Assembly (NCBI GenBank): GCA_030374765.1
Contig: JARGXX010000098.1
Span: 1,116,001 to 1,180,000, forward strand
Source of the DNA: Agarophyton chilense
Taxonomy: Eukaryota > Rhodophyta > Florideophyceae > Gracilariales > Gracilariaceae
Length of the DNA stretch: 64,000 bases
Direction of reading: 5' to 3'
Every line of letters begins with the position of its first letter. The first letter of the stretch is position 1. The notes under the pieces are model-generated. The model saw only the letters and a program-made list of their open reading frames with translations. It was not told the DNA's origin and did no database searches. The translations under genes were made by a program, and so were the position numbers. Of the stretch, positions 22,189-33,945 are shown in pieces.

Positions 22189-23407
22189 TTATGATCGTCT
22201 TTTTCTGTTACGGAATATCCTTGGGATAGGTGGTACGGTAATTGTTGTGCTTGTAGAGCTTAAGCTTACATTGGGAAGGAGTATTGATGTGTGGTGTAAG
22301 GGGGTTAGGTGTAGGCCATTCGTGCTTGTGTTTTCATCATATATTTCGGATAGTTTCGGTTCTGGCATTCCTCTTCTGTGTGCAGTGATGGGATTCCTGG
22401 TAACGTTTGAAACCGACATGGAACGGTACCTGGAGGCATGCGGCGTTGAGTGCATTTGCCACGTCAATAGAGGCGGCTTGTTCGTCTGAATTGACTTCGT
22501 CCTCTCAGTAAGTGGTCTGGGGTGACTACTTGAGGTGAGTACACCCCGGTGAATCTAGTAGATGCTGAATATTGAGTTGTTGGTCTATGTACTGGTTGGT
22601 AAAGAGCGTGAAGTTCTTTGAAGCTCCTGACGAATTCATTAATAGTTTTCCGTTTCTAGAGAAGTATAGGAGCCAGAATGGGAGTGAGTGTCGTGTTTTT
22701 TCTTGAGGCCGTTGAGTATGAATTTGACTGTAGTTTCTTGAAGGTTTTTCCCGGGATAACGTGCCACTATCTTTTTCTGGCGTATATCAGTGTGAGATAT
22801 GATGTATCTGTCAATGTTGGAGGCGTTGTAGTATGGCACATTCTCTGCTTCTGTATTTAAAAACTTGTGAACGTCTTTGGTCGCTTGATTGATATGGGCT
22901 ACAATATCTGCGACTATTTCATGCGGTGTAGGACCGTCGTCCGGTACCAGTAAGAGGCCGACTATTTCTGATGGGACACTACTTAGTATAGCTGATAGTA
23001 GCTTTGATGATCGTTTGATCTGAATTTCGAGTTATCTGGGGTCTGTGGGTATGTATGGATTGCTGGACAGACTTTCTTTGGTGTTGATTGCAATGGAGTA
23101 GGTTTCGAGTGCAAGATACCATGGGGCATAGTTGGATATATCTAGTTCTGGTAGTCTGGGTTGTCTGTCGTTGTTTATGTTGCGGTGTTGTATGGTGTGT
23201 TTTCGGTGATATGTGTCGTTTGCTGTGATAATGGCGTTTTGAAATAGCTCTTGCGTGATTGTGTTGATGTCTTTGATGTCTTGCCTTCGTTGGCGGCGGG
23301 CGTTGCGTGCGTGTGTCGTATTTGTTGTGTGTTGTTTGTGTGTCTGTGGGGTAGGGTTGTAGAAGGGATGATATACGTATTGCATTTTCTGGCAGCGTTG
23401 GGCTCAT
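22189..23407 (-). pseudogene. copia copy 2 gag and protease, fragments
   Basis: Gag pieces: the frame from ATG 23385 contains RQPRLPELDISNYAPWYLAL, matching copy 1; 22839-22639 contains HTDIRQKKIVARYPGK; 22467-22189 covers the region before the protease. Several frame changes and stops separate them. A second ATG at 23407, inside the primer site, opens a different frame of 142 codons with no family similarity. Confidence 0.7.
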
Positions 23408-23411
23408 AACC
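23394..23411 (-). other. Primer binding site of copia copy 2 (initiator tRNA-Met half)
   Basis: On the minus strand the sequence directly after the LTR is GGTTATGAGCCCAACGC. Its complement is the anticodon stem-loop of initiator tRNA-Met (GGGCTCATAACC). Confidence 0.75.
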
Positions 23412-23500
23412 TTTTAGAAAATGACTGTGGCTGACGTTTTTACTCTGAGCTCATCTTCGTTTGACTCAAGTACTTTCTATTTCTACTGTAATGTTTGACA
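23412..23500 (-). repeat. 5' LTR of copia copy 2
   Basis: 89 bp, beginning TGTCAAACATTACAGTAG on the minus strand. The sequence beyond it (23501 on) matches the region upstream of copia copy 1, showing that the duplicated unit originally extended past the insertion site. Confidence 0.85.
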
Positions 23501-23505
23501 GGTAG

Positions 23506-25060
23506 CCCTCGTACTTTATATCATAATAGAGGATTTACGCCACACCAATTCTCGAGGGATAGCCACGCTTCACACGTAAAATACGTGTCTTTATGGCAAA
23601 GGGGGAATATACACGACGTACCACTTGTAGCAGAATGATTGGATTTAGACCAATGAAAATAGGTTACCCAACTCACGGAGCTAAAAATGCGCCGTGTTAC
23701 CCAATTCAGAGCTCAATTCCGGCCACATCATCCGGACGCGAATAGGATCCTCTTATCACCCTCCTGCGCCAATCCTCTCTGCTTCTTATATCAACTCCCA
23801 ACTCACGAGTAGTCTCGCGCCAAGTCAAAGCGCAAATGCGCGCTTTTTAGGCGCACATTTTCAAACAGAATGGGTGAATGCGGAAACCAACAGTACGCGA
23901 GGCGGCCAGATTTTTAAAGTTGTTTAGAAACCCCAATTTATACCAGTAGGTTAATATTGGCGCCCAGCAGAACACCAAATCCCCTTTTCCTCTAGGACTA
24001 GTGCTATTAAAGCAAAGCGCAATCCCCTTTCATCCCAATAAACGATCTCCGGAAGGAAAATGCAAAATAAACTACTTCCGAAAGTCTACGGCTCACACCG
24101 ACGCGATTACTCGACCGGATAACAAAACTTCACCACCCTCTACAACACAGTCTCCTGAACAATCCTTCAGTTTAGTAAAGAAACCATCACAAAAAAGGCT
24201 GACAAGAAAATGTTTACGTATGAAACGCAATCTAAATTGAAGACTACAAGAGACACAACGGATGCACCAAAATATAAAAAGTTTCATGTGACAAGCCTTC
24301 TTGCTATTTTCGAACGAATCTAAACAATTGATGCAAACGTGCGGGCTACTTTTACCTAGGAGTTTAATTCGTCGAACAAATCAAACTTTTTTCCTTCTGA
24401 GGTCCAAGATTTGTTTAAGAACAAGTTTGATAAGCTCTGCAACACTAAGAAACGAACTGGAGATCTCCCCTGCCCACCAAATGTTAAACGTGGTACTAAA
24501 TTACGCGAAACAATCAAAGAATCATTGCCGCCACACTTGTAGAAGCTAATGAAGACGGTGAAATTCAGTCGAAAGAAGAGACGAAAAACGAAATACAACA
24601 ATAAGATGCAGGAATTGGAGAGAGAGCAAAAACGACGCCCAATTGATCATGCAGGGTTGCATGCAAAAACTTCTAAAGACAGAACCTTTAGTGAGTAGTG
24701 TTGAGAAAATAAAGAAGTTTAGGGAAATCATCGCTAACTAAATAGGATCTACGGGTGTTTTTGCTCCAGTAATCTCCAGTCATGAAGCTTAAATTACCAA
24801 CGCAGTCAAATAAGAGGTATTCGCTTTGAAAAAGGAAGTCCAAAAGAGCACGAGTGACACGAAGGAAGTGCTCGTAGGCATGAATGTTGCTTTGAAAGCG
24901 CTTGTTGGTACGCTGTTTGCGACGCCTCCAGCCGCAAATCCGTAGTAACGAAACAGAGCGAATTGTAACAAATGTCGTCAGCTTTTCGTATTTCCTGGCC
25001 TTACATAGCTGCACTCGTATTCTGCCGTATCGCCCGCCTTGTTATGGCTCCATGACTCTG
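23506..25060. other. Decayed repeat tract
   Basis: 23501-23600 is related to the flank of copia copy 1. From 24000 to 24700 there are short + strand frames rich in Lys/Arg (for example the stretch starting at ATG 24549, KFSRKKRRKTKYNNK), which could be DNA-binding parts of a transposon, but no domain can be named. The remainder has no support as a gene. Confidence 0.35.
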
Positions 25061-25324
25061 TTATCGGGATGGGTTAGAAGTGTTTTCTATCTGATTAGGA
25101 CTTATTGTGTGCGTACGGTAGTGGAATAATCGTACGACAAGTTCTATGAGGATACTTCGTCTCTTTACGTCTGTTGTCAGTGCTGTTTTGAGTCTTCCAA
25201 ATGTCTGTTGGATAGCTCTGATACCCCATTCAGCACTCTGTTGTTCATTTGGCATAACTCGCTGCAAAATAAGGTCAATTTCGGCTACTTCCTGTGACTC
25301 TGGAATGTCATTAGTTTCGTTCAT
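25061..25324 (-). pseudogene. Harbinger-like DDE transposase fragment
   Basis: The 87-codon frame contains AEWGIRAIQQTFGRLK followed by RRSILIELVVRLFHYR. This is the C-terminal signature of DDE_Tnp_4 (PIF/Harbinger-like) transposases, (V/A)EWG(M/I)RALQ..FGRLK with a following LIELCVRLHNFR. Further upstream on the same strand (near 25440-25500), a segment resembling the NxPGxWHDSxLA region can be read across stops. Only a relic remains. Confidence 0.55.
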
Positions 25325-28300
25325 GTTTCATACCCTTATGATCTTTCCATGTTTCCGTTCGTACAATTTGTATTATTTACCAACTCAGAGTATCCTAGCA
25401 TTTCCATAACAGGCGACGACATAAGATCCGAAAGTTTGGGAGAGTACTATCCAGACACACCAGCCAAGTTTGTGTTATACCAATCCCCCAGAAAGTTGAT
25501 CCCAGGATGTATGATCTCTCCATAGAAGATAAAAAAGAAGGTTCATAACTTCTTCTTGTTGCGTATGGTTTTCTTAGTACGCGTTCTGTACGTTAACTTC
25601 TCCATAGTTCTGGCATTTACACAGTCCTCCATCAGTTACACCAAATGAATCTTTCAGCAGGGTTCCAAACTGGCGATTATCTTCTAAAAAAGATGCGGAT
25701 GCCTGTTGTTCATATGGCGAAGGGCATCGAACCTGGAAAAAACAGCTTCTTCTGTCTTTGTTCCTTTAAGAAGAACATCAAGAGCGCAGTCTGGCCAGAA
25801 ACTCGATGTCTAGGGAATGATTTCAAAGAATGGACATAATTAACACGCCTTGCAGCTCGTCTTCAAGAAATAAAGGACCAGCGCTAGTAAATAGAATGAT
25901 CTCATGAGTGGTTTCCTGCCATGAGGGCTGACTGTTCTTCCTAATGGGCTACCGTAATTCGTAGTAGAACGAGTAGCGTCAAAGAGAGGCAACATTGTTA
26001 GAAGTAGAATGTCGGGTGTAAAGTTTACGGAGATGATAAAGTCGTTGTCTGTTCCAAAATGAAGAATTAGTTGCTATGGTGTGTGTCACTTTGCATATGC
26101 TGGATGAAGGAAGCCGGCTCTGGTGTGCTGAGCAGAGTTATGACAGCGGCGAGATCTTTTGCCTTGTTTTCTGAGCAGAAACTATTTGCACAGAGCTGTG
26201 GAATAGGCAGCCGCAGAGGAAGATATTTCAGCTCTATGGAGTCTCGAGTGTTTCGAAAGACCTCTGCAGTGAAGCAATATCTGGCAGACGGGTTGGCGCG
26301 GTGAATAGTTTCTTGGGCGGGCTATTCTGAACGTCAAATTTGGCGAAACTCCACCAAAATTGAAGCGAATTAGCTTTCTTTAATCGAGTCTGATTTGGCC
26401 AGCGGGAGATTTGGTGATTTTCGCAAGCACCGAATGTTCGCATTCTCTCTTTTGTTGTTCTATTCTAACGATTGCATCCAAACCATCGTTAGTAATTGTT
26501 TGAAAACCGCAGGTAACCGCACTTCTTCCATATACTCAGACGCTAGCGTCCCAAACGGCCTTTCAAATGACTCAAACGCCTTTAATCTGCAGACTGTATG
26601 CATCAAATATCTCTTTAACATCAACAGAGTGACTGTATAAAATAAGTATCTACCATCAAACTATTGGCGGTGAATACTTTCAATGACACTAGTTGCTTTG
26701 TTCTGTGCCTTAACAGTTCTATTTTTGTGACCTGTTCCACGGGATTATGGTCATGTTATGAAGAAAGAAAGCTGTGAGAAATACTATTTTCAGTTTCTTG
26801 GATCTGTTTTGTATCTATGGTGTCCGTTCTCCGTCTTTTTATGGACAGCTTCTCCGCAAAGCCTCTTTTCCGTTTACTAAGAATCAGTGGGTGAAGAATG
26901 GGAGCCTGTATCACAGCCACATTTATCAAGTGGTCACCAGAAGTGAAATTAGTCTTTGAATTCCGGCCGCCAGGAAGACGTAGGCTTTCAAGATATCGTA
27001 CTGGGGATAGAGAGGTAATGAATCCTCTGAAAGAACATATTTCACTGAGGTATAAAGTTTCTGGACTCTTTGGACGGCGATTGTACTTATACTAGCCGCG
27101 AGGCGATGAATTTGGTCGTATATTTCCTTTCCTTCTCCCCATTTTAAATAGTTACTTATCTTTGCGTCATTATTTTCTATCACAAGGCTTTGGAGCTCTC
27201 TACTTTCTTCTGTCATTGCTTTAGTTTTCGATTCTAACGCATCAATATCAAAAAGCCCAGCTTGTCTTCGAAGATTAGACACGAGCTCCATGTTCTATTC
27301 GTCGGAACACGTTTTCCAGTAAGTTTAAAAATCCTATCAAGCAGAACGTCCTCAGATAGAACCAACTTGAATCTAGGCTGACGCAATACTTCTTCTGTGT
27401 ACACCATGGCGCAACGCACAATGAGGCGGCAGGTAAATCCCAACGTCACGATCACCCTACAACCACCACGAACCTCGAGACTTCGTTCTGCATTTGTACT
27501 GCTCCATCTCACATTGTATTCAAAGAAAACAATTGGAGGCGTTGATGATTTTAGGTACTGTGACGGGTTTGATGCGGAACGCTTTTGTTCAGCTAGTGAT
27601 GCCAGACGTTTCCTCCATACCATCTGAAAGCAAGCCACTGGACCTATATAGCTGTTATGGAGGTTCAAATCCGGCCATTCGAAGATTTCTAGATCAACCA
27701 GAGAAGCACTGAGAACTCCATAAGTCTTTGAGGGCTCAATGCTGAGCACCTGGATCTTCAGCAGGGAGTAATTTGTATTCTCGCTTATTATGTGGTCTAG
27801 TACAGAGAGAGAGAGAGAGGAAGCTGAAAATAACGGATAGACCTTGGCCTGAAGCTCAGAGTACTGAGTGATCTCAATTTCGCGGCGTTCCTCTCCGCTT
27901 TGCGTGTTCCTGTATGTCGATGTAGTTCATGAGGGATCCTGGAAAATGGGGTCTTCTTTGACAAGATTTAGGCACGATAGCCCGAGTTGGAGGCTTCGTT
28001 ACATCCAGTATCCTGGAAAGGGTATCTTCTAGACACCGCTGCGTCACGGAAGAAAGTCACTACCATTTGTGGCTTGCGTTGATAGAGATAGTTGAACCAG
28101 AATGGGCTCCGTTGGTTTAAATCTGTGAAGTATATACGTTCGAATGATTCTCTTTTTTCAGTGAAGCTTGACATAGAATTTGACCTTTGCAAATTGAAAA
28201 GCTTCCGTGACATATCATCACACCAAGCCACCCTTCCCAATTTCGTACACCATGAATTTACATTGTTTATCTGGTTTTGATTAAGATGCCATTCATCGAG

Positions 28301-28400
28301 AGAGATGAATGACGTATGGAAAAGCTTCTCAGTCACGTTTATGCAAGCGAAGCTCTGATCTATGGTTACCATTTTCGGGGAGACTGGAGTTATTGGCATA
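25325..28400. other. Decayed DNA-transposon tract
   Basis: Minus-strand frames at 26926-27291, 27234-27749 and 27968-28399 overlap end to end in different frames. Two of them look protein-like (coiled-coil content in 26926-27291), as if a large coding region had been broken by indels. I recognise no domain. They lie upstream, on the same strand, of the Harbinger-like fragment and could belong to the same element. Confidence 0.3.
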
Positions 28401-29090
28401 AATTCTGTTAGGACTTATACGATATCCTCTTCAGTTTCTCTGGCAATGAAAACCATAAAAAATTTAGTGTGAGTTCGTCATCAGCTCTTCCATTTACGGT
28501 GAACAACGTGTATCCGAAGCGGTTGGCCATCGCTTTGCATTCCACTAAGATTTGCGGCACTATACCATACCGTTCATAGTTCTTTATTCATTCTCTGAAA
28601 CTTCAAAAAGCCGAAATCACTAGCCCTCGTCGGTGTTTTCGGAAAGCTATAATTGGGTGCTAGATTTCTAGTTTGGGTGTGCAACAATGTCTATGGTTAC
28701 ATTCAACAATTCGCAGAATTTTGATGCCAGAATATCTAGCGCAAAAATACTAGCCCAAGTGAATTTTAGGGAGACTGTAGAAAACTAGCAAACGTCCATA
28801 CTAAAACCGGCACACTAGGAAGAATGAAAGAGAAATTGGGAGATATCTTTTGATACTCATTCATCGTAGACCATGAATTCTACCGACAATGAAAGGAATA
28901 CTGAACGCTATCGAGCGCGTGATCATTCATTCCACGCAGGTAACGTAGCTAGTATGAACCGTTAAATGCCCTGCAACTTCTATTTAATGTTCTCTAATGA
29001 CCGTAACGGTCAGTGCATAGTACTGCGATCCTGCAATGGAGACCCACAACCGGTCGACGTTGCACGTGAAATGAGATCTTCCCATTACAC
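28401..29090. other. No gene recognised
   Basis: AT-rich sequence without open frames of note on either strand. Nothing to report. Confidence 0.5.
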
Positions 29091-31036
29091 ATGCGGAGAC
29101 CCGCTTCGCATCACGACCTCCGATCGTTGCGCATCACATCGCGTTGCGCAGCCGCGCGATTCAATTTGGGTCGCAACGTACATCCCAAAAGGGAAACCTG
29201 GTCAACCCGTCACCCCCCACCCCATTACGTAACTCTCTACTTGCGCTCAGCCCGTTCGCACATAAACATAAGCCAAGTCAACACTTGTGAAATTCCAGAA
29301 AATGGCCACACCTCCCTTGTCCAACATCAGCGCCGGTGTGGCTACCGCACCACCCGCAACACCTTTCTCGCCACCAGCTCGAAGGATGGCACTCAATTCC
29401 CACCGCGCACGAAGTGCCCACGCGTCAAGACCGCAGACACCCGCTCTGTCTGCATCTCAAACCGCCTTTCCAACAACGCTCCGCTGGTAGAAGAGGACGA
29501 CAACCATTCCATCCTGCTCGCTCTGGCCATACGCTCCCCAGACGCCGCCCACATTCTCCACGCTTCTCCTCGCTCTCCTTCTCCCAGCCCTCGCTCCTCA
29601 GTGAAACTCCATCCCATCGTCTCCTATATCTCATTCATCGCCACCAAGCCCGGCAAACGCAAAGCCAACGAACTCATCACCCTCCTCAAGGACCCCGACT
29701 ACTCCCAAACACTCATCCAACAGGTAACCTCCGTCTCCCACTGCCCTCAAATTCATTCCAAACTATTCGAGGACACTGTTGGCTCCATTGGCTTCAAATC
29801 CACAACCGTGCGTCACGATCCCTCAAACATCACTGCAACTCTCTACCTCAAAAACCCCGTCAATGTCCTTCTCCAGCAACTCCTCTACGCCACTGGCGCT
29901 AACAACTTCTTCCACCCTGTCAGAAAGTGTTCTTCAGATGGTTCTCCTGCACACGCTCATCCCATGGCTTCAAAACTCGGCAGATGTGTCTATCCGAACC
30001 ACAAACACCACATTCTCTGCTCTCAAGACCCAGATGTTATTTGGCACAACGCGGATATTAATGGCATAATACCTTTCTTCGGCTTCACACAGCTCTACTC
30101 GGACAAGTCGTGCACTTCCTTGACAACTCCTCTATCACCTCCTACCCCCTTCACATCACCCTCCTCAACATTTCAGACTCCTTCAGCCGCCATTGCATCT
30201 CCGGCAAGTACACCCTCCTCGGCTACTTCCTCACCTCGTTTGACGCGCCTTCCTACATATCCGACGGGGAATCAATCGAAGGCCGCCCTCTTTCTTCAGC
30301 CATCAGCCGCACCACCCGAATGGAACTCATCCAAGAATCTCTACAAACTATACTTGAACCCCTCGCTGCAGTCGCCCCCAAGGGTTTCCCTTTCCGTGAT
30401 GAAAATCAGGTCATCTGACAGTGCCACCCAGTCATGGAAAAGTATGCTGCAGATATCCCGAAAGCAAAAAACATCCTTGCCATCCTACACGCCACAAACC
30501 CATCCATGCCCTGCCACAGATGCCTAACACCTCGCTCCGACCTCAACGGCCACCTCAATTCCCTATCACCTCCAACAGTTTCCAACACCCGTCACAACAG
30601 ATCCTCAAACAACGCTCTTCTCAAGGATGCCTACGACGCCGAACAACTTCGCCGACCGCGCATAGCAAGAACTCTCAGAGACCAACCAGTATCTCTCCTC
30701 CTCACAAACTCCCTCTCTGCGTACCACTCCTTCTTCGAAGCATACCCCCTTCTTAACATATCCCCACTCCTCACCCCTTACTCTTTCTTCTCCTTCGAAC
30801 CCCTTCACAATTTCTATCTGGTTATCTCCAAGCTCTTCAAACTGGCAACCATCGAACGCTTGAAGTCCGACAGCCTCTTCCCCACTGTTGCATCCTCCAA
30901 TGGCTCGTCTAAATTCTTCAAATCCATCCGAAGCTTTCTTCTCACCCACGCAAACACCATCCTCGCAGATATCGAAGCGAACTTCTCCGCACCCGGACTG
31001 TACATCGACTTTTTCATACCAGAAAAGGATACATAA
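29091..31036 (+). pseudogene. Plavaka-like transposase, broken
   Basis: Three + strand frames form one protein. The first (29091-30527) includes FFGFTQLYSDKSCTS. After a frame change near 30100 the second reads YPLHITLLNISDSFSRH, KYTLLGYFLTSFD and LIQESLQTILEPL, and stops at a TGA at 30416-30418. The same frame goes on as CHPVMEKYAADI, PCHRCLTPRSDL and PLHNFYLVISKLFKL to 31036. This follows the Plavaka (CACTA-like, CMC group) transposase order: LYSDKT, YP(V/L) with NI, LLGYLPT, ILEPL, then CxxC and an LHxLxxxV-type helix. The early part (29091-29640) is Pro/Ser-rich and may not belong. One frameshift and one nonsense codon make it inactive. Confidence 0.6.
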
Positions 31037-32352
31037 CTAAATGGGTTCTTCGAGCAGGCTGCTCGATCACAGTAGAGGGGTTAAAGCTGATACTGTAAGC
31101 TGAACCAACATGTAGTTTGGTGACTAGATAGACTGCGCACTATTCGGCAGTAGCAAACGAAACGCAGATCATTTTTTCGTTTGGTTCGTCACCTTTTGGA
31201 AGTTCGTTTCAAAATTTAATGTGCTTTGCTGATGAAAAAATGCGTGCCAACTGTGTAGTATAGCGAGCTACGCCAATAAGATAGGGATGCCACCTTGTAG
31301 AACTAGATGGTTGCCAGCATACGCCGTATACTGTGGTGGTTTACTTAGCAATTAGCTTGGCTTTTCTCTCATGTAGTGTCAGTTAGATAGGGGTAATTAG
31401 ATAGGGAGGCGCACCACAACTGCACCTCCCCGTGGCCCTGTGGCGAGGAGCGCCACCGTAGGTCGGATGGCCGGTGAGATACATGTATTCATCACGCATG
31501 GCCACCCCGGTCACTATTGTAAAGTCAAGCACCTACTAGACTTCTTTTACCCCTTTTGGTTTCTACAGTCGACCATAAAGGTATTTCTAGTGTCCTTACG
31601 GTTTTCCGGACCCGCGTGCGCTGTGCATCACCGTCTACCAACGTGGTCTCAGTACGCCCGCCGTTCCTGTACCACCCTTCAGTGGCTGGGGCTGCCACAA
31701 CTTAACGATATATTTAATCTCCGCCTCCTAGGTCGAGGACATTACGGGCTCCGTAGAACCGAGAGGTCTTACACCCTTCCGATATTGTTTCGGTTCATAC
31801 CACAGACCCAAAAATGCAGCGCCATTTCACTTGCGAGTTGAGACTTTTGGGCGTTAACAGGCTCGAAATTTTTTCTTCTCTGGTGTAACGATCGGTTTTA
31901 GCAGCCGTGTTGGGCCTCGAGCGCTGGGAAGGAGCTCAAACTTCGAGTTGATAGTGGCGAAGTTGACGCGGCGGCGTCCATATTATGTGAAGTCCTTTAA
32001 CGTCGAATGTCTCGTGAAGTCGTGGTTAGCGGCTCGCTCTCATGGAGCGTTTATAAAGTCTCCCACTAAGCGGTTATGCTCGTCACGTGTGTTATTGAAA
32101 AAGAGGATTTTTCATTAGATGGCTGGAGCCGAGGGCTGTTGAGACTCGGATGCAGCTAGGTAATAATGGTAACCCTTCGTAAGAGTTCCAATTGGAAAGT
32201 ATCTGTAAAACGGCCATGCCACTAAGACATGCCTTTTCGGAGTCCTGCCCTGTGGGCGATAACAGGTGCGTATCGCTCACAATTTTGTATGCGTGCGCGT
32301 TATTCTGGTGTTTCTGTCGTTCTTACTGTTCCTGCTGAAGCTTCACTCGCTG
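31037..32352. other. Repeat-like tract without a gene
   Basis: The open frame 31440-31841 (+) has no ATG start and no domain. Short near-repeats (ttagatagggg, taattagataggg near 31384-31408) and GC-rich blocks resemble LTR sequence, but no boundary or partner was found. Confidence 0.35.
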
Positions 32353-32845
32353 TTAAACGGTAAAATTTTGTTGCGTTCGCTCAGTAGTAGTCTCAAAACC
32401 TTGATCCACATGTCGGTTAAACTTCGCTTTCTGCTGCAGCTGTTTACGACCCTGTGCGATCTGCGCCCGCAATAGCGCAACTCTCGTCTTGGCGCGCAAA
32501 ACTTTCTGGTGTGAAGCGCTGGGGCCTGATCTGCCACGAAAAAGCTGTTGCCGCAGTCTCCTTAGGGGTTTTGAAGCGTCATATGCCTCCGCACATACGA
32601 CAAGAATTGCGTTTTTTCCTTTCTAAATCTCTTCTCCTTCTCACCGAACGATATTTGTTCGCAATGAATTCCTCGGGGTAACGTGTGAGCATGAACGCAT
32701 TGTGCACCCCAGCCAGACGGCGATGTTTTGCGTGTGACCTGCGCGTGTTTCCGCCTAGTTCCAGTAGCTGTCGAAGCACCAGCTTCTCAGAGAAGACGCA
32801 TAACGGAGTTCGAGAACTGTCGTCGTTCTCAGAATCATCAGCCAT
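32353..32845 (-). CDS. Possible two-exon gene, small basic protein
   Basis: The minus-strand ATG at 32845 opens an 82-codon frame (MADDSENDDSSRTPLCVF and a basic tail YRSVRRRRDLERKKRN). A consensus donor GTATGT lies at 32598-32593. An acceptor-like AAAG at 32505-32502 leads into a second open stretch (RVALLRAQIAQGRKQLQQKA) ending at TAA 32353-32355. Exons 32845-32599 and 32501-32353 sum to 396 bases, a multiple of three (131 aa). The second exon looks like a charged coiled coil. No family is recognised. The splice model is mine; the acceptor is weak and a nearby CAG (32505) would put exon 2 out of frame. Confidence 0.3.
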
Positions 32846-33945
32846 TCTTAAATCTCTATCTACGTATTTATATTAGCGCGTGCTAAAAACCGCCGTTGCT
32901 TCTAGTTTCTTTCCAACTGCCGCTTGATTTCGATTGCAGCGGTACAGCTACACATTCAGTGCTTTGATGAACTGCTTGATCTCGCCCAATTCGTGCGTAA
33001 AGCAGTTAAACGTGTTGCTTCTCCACCGACGCAAAAATGCAACTTAGATGCTGTTGAGAATGCGTTTAAGTTCGTTTTTATTCAGCTGGAGCCGTGTGCG
33101 CGGACAGAGAAATAAGCGCAACTTATGGCGATGGCACAAAAGAAAGCCCGGACGGGAACGCTCTGCGCGGCGGAGTGTAGGACGCGCGTTGCGTGCGGCC
33201 ATATGTGCGTGTATTACGACGCTGGTGCGGAAAAGCGGGGTACGTATTGCCGGTGCGTGAGCGTGGCGTTCCCAGAGGAAGCGCGCCAGCGTATGGAACA
33301 GAATCTGGTACTTACAGAAAGTTTTAATACGAAAACTATATAAAAACGTACGCATCTTTAGTAGACATCTATATTTTTGAGTGCTTAGTTTCTACAAGTA
33401 AACTTGTATACATGTATATGAAAATTATAGGGAGAAATGTTTTGCTTAAATCCTTTATTGATTAAAATTTTTCGTCAGTTGATTTCTTAACTTTAAATTA
33501 GTGTGGTTGAAAAACGGGGGGCAATATCTGGCTATTGGTTGGTTATAGTGAAAGCTTTATTTTTTATTATTATAAAACTTCGGTGATGGAAGTCAAATTT
33601 GTGTTTTTTTTTGTTGCTCTTGTATGCAGTCCGTGACCGCCCGAAATAATAGTGCAATTTGGGCAGTTATGACAAGAAATTTCCACATAATCAACTTCTC
33701 AGGAAATCAGAAAACCTCCCCCCACAGCTCTGTAATGGCTTTTTCTGTACAGCCGTCAACATTTAGCAACTTCTGTTGCTTGTCGGCACCGCGGTCGTTT
33801 CGGCGCGGTTTTCACCGCCTCTATTCTCAAGAGTGTCAGAAATACAACACCTGTAAGGAACTTGGACATTTGTACTCTCGTAATGGAGTTGGCGAAAGGC
33901 GTTAGCGCAGACGCCTACATATTCAACGACGAATCCGGCCTCTAA
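32846..33945. other. No supported gene; short + strand frames
   Basis: Two + strand frames follow each other closely: one ending at the TAA at 33113-33115, and one from ATG 33125 to 33343 with a Cys-rich pattern (CAAECRTRVACGHMCVYY...CRC). They may be part of a small gene or of a repeat. The rest, 33350-33620, is AT-rich and empty. Confidence 0.25.

Larger units (their letters stand above)
18144..23500 (-). mobile_element. Ty1/copia retrotransposon, copy 2 (old, decayed)
   Basis: Inverted relative to copy 1. The LTRs are at 23412-23500 (5') and about 18144-18232 (3'), differing at about 8 of the first 78 positions and more at the end, so insertion is much older than copy 1. Total length 5357 bp; without the 786-bp inserted block at 20536-21321 it is 4571 bp, close to copy 1. 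Gag, protease, integrase, RT and RNase H fragments are all recognisable but full of stops and frame changes. Protein fragments are roughly 60% identical to copy 1, so this is a different lineage of the same family. No target duplication is evident (ggtag at one end, gtttg at the other). Confidence 0.85.

Noticed and set aside
27661-27671. GGTTCAAATCC, a match to the tRNA B box
   Set aside because: No A box or cloverleaf can be formed around it; chance match.
31440-31841. 133-codon open frame
   Set aside because: No ATG start, unusual composition, no domain; in a repeat-like tract.
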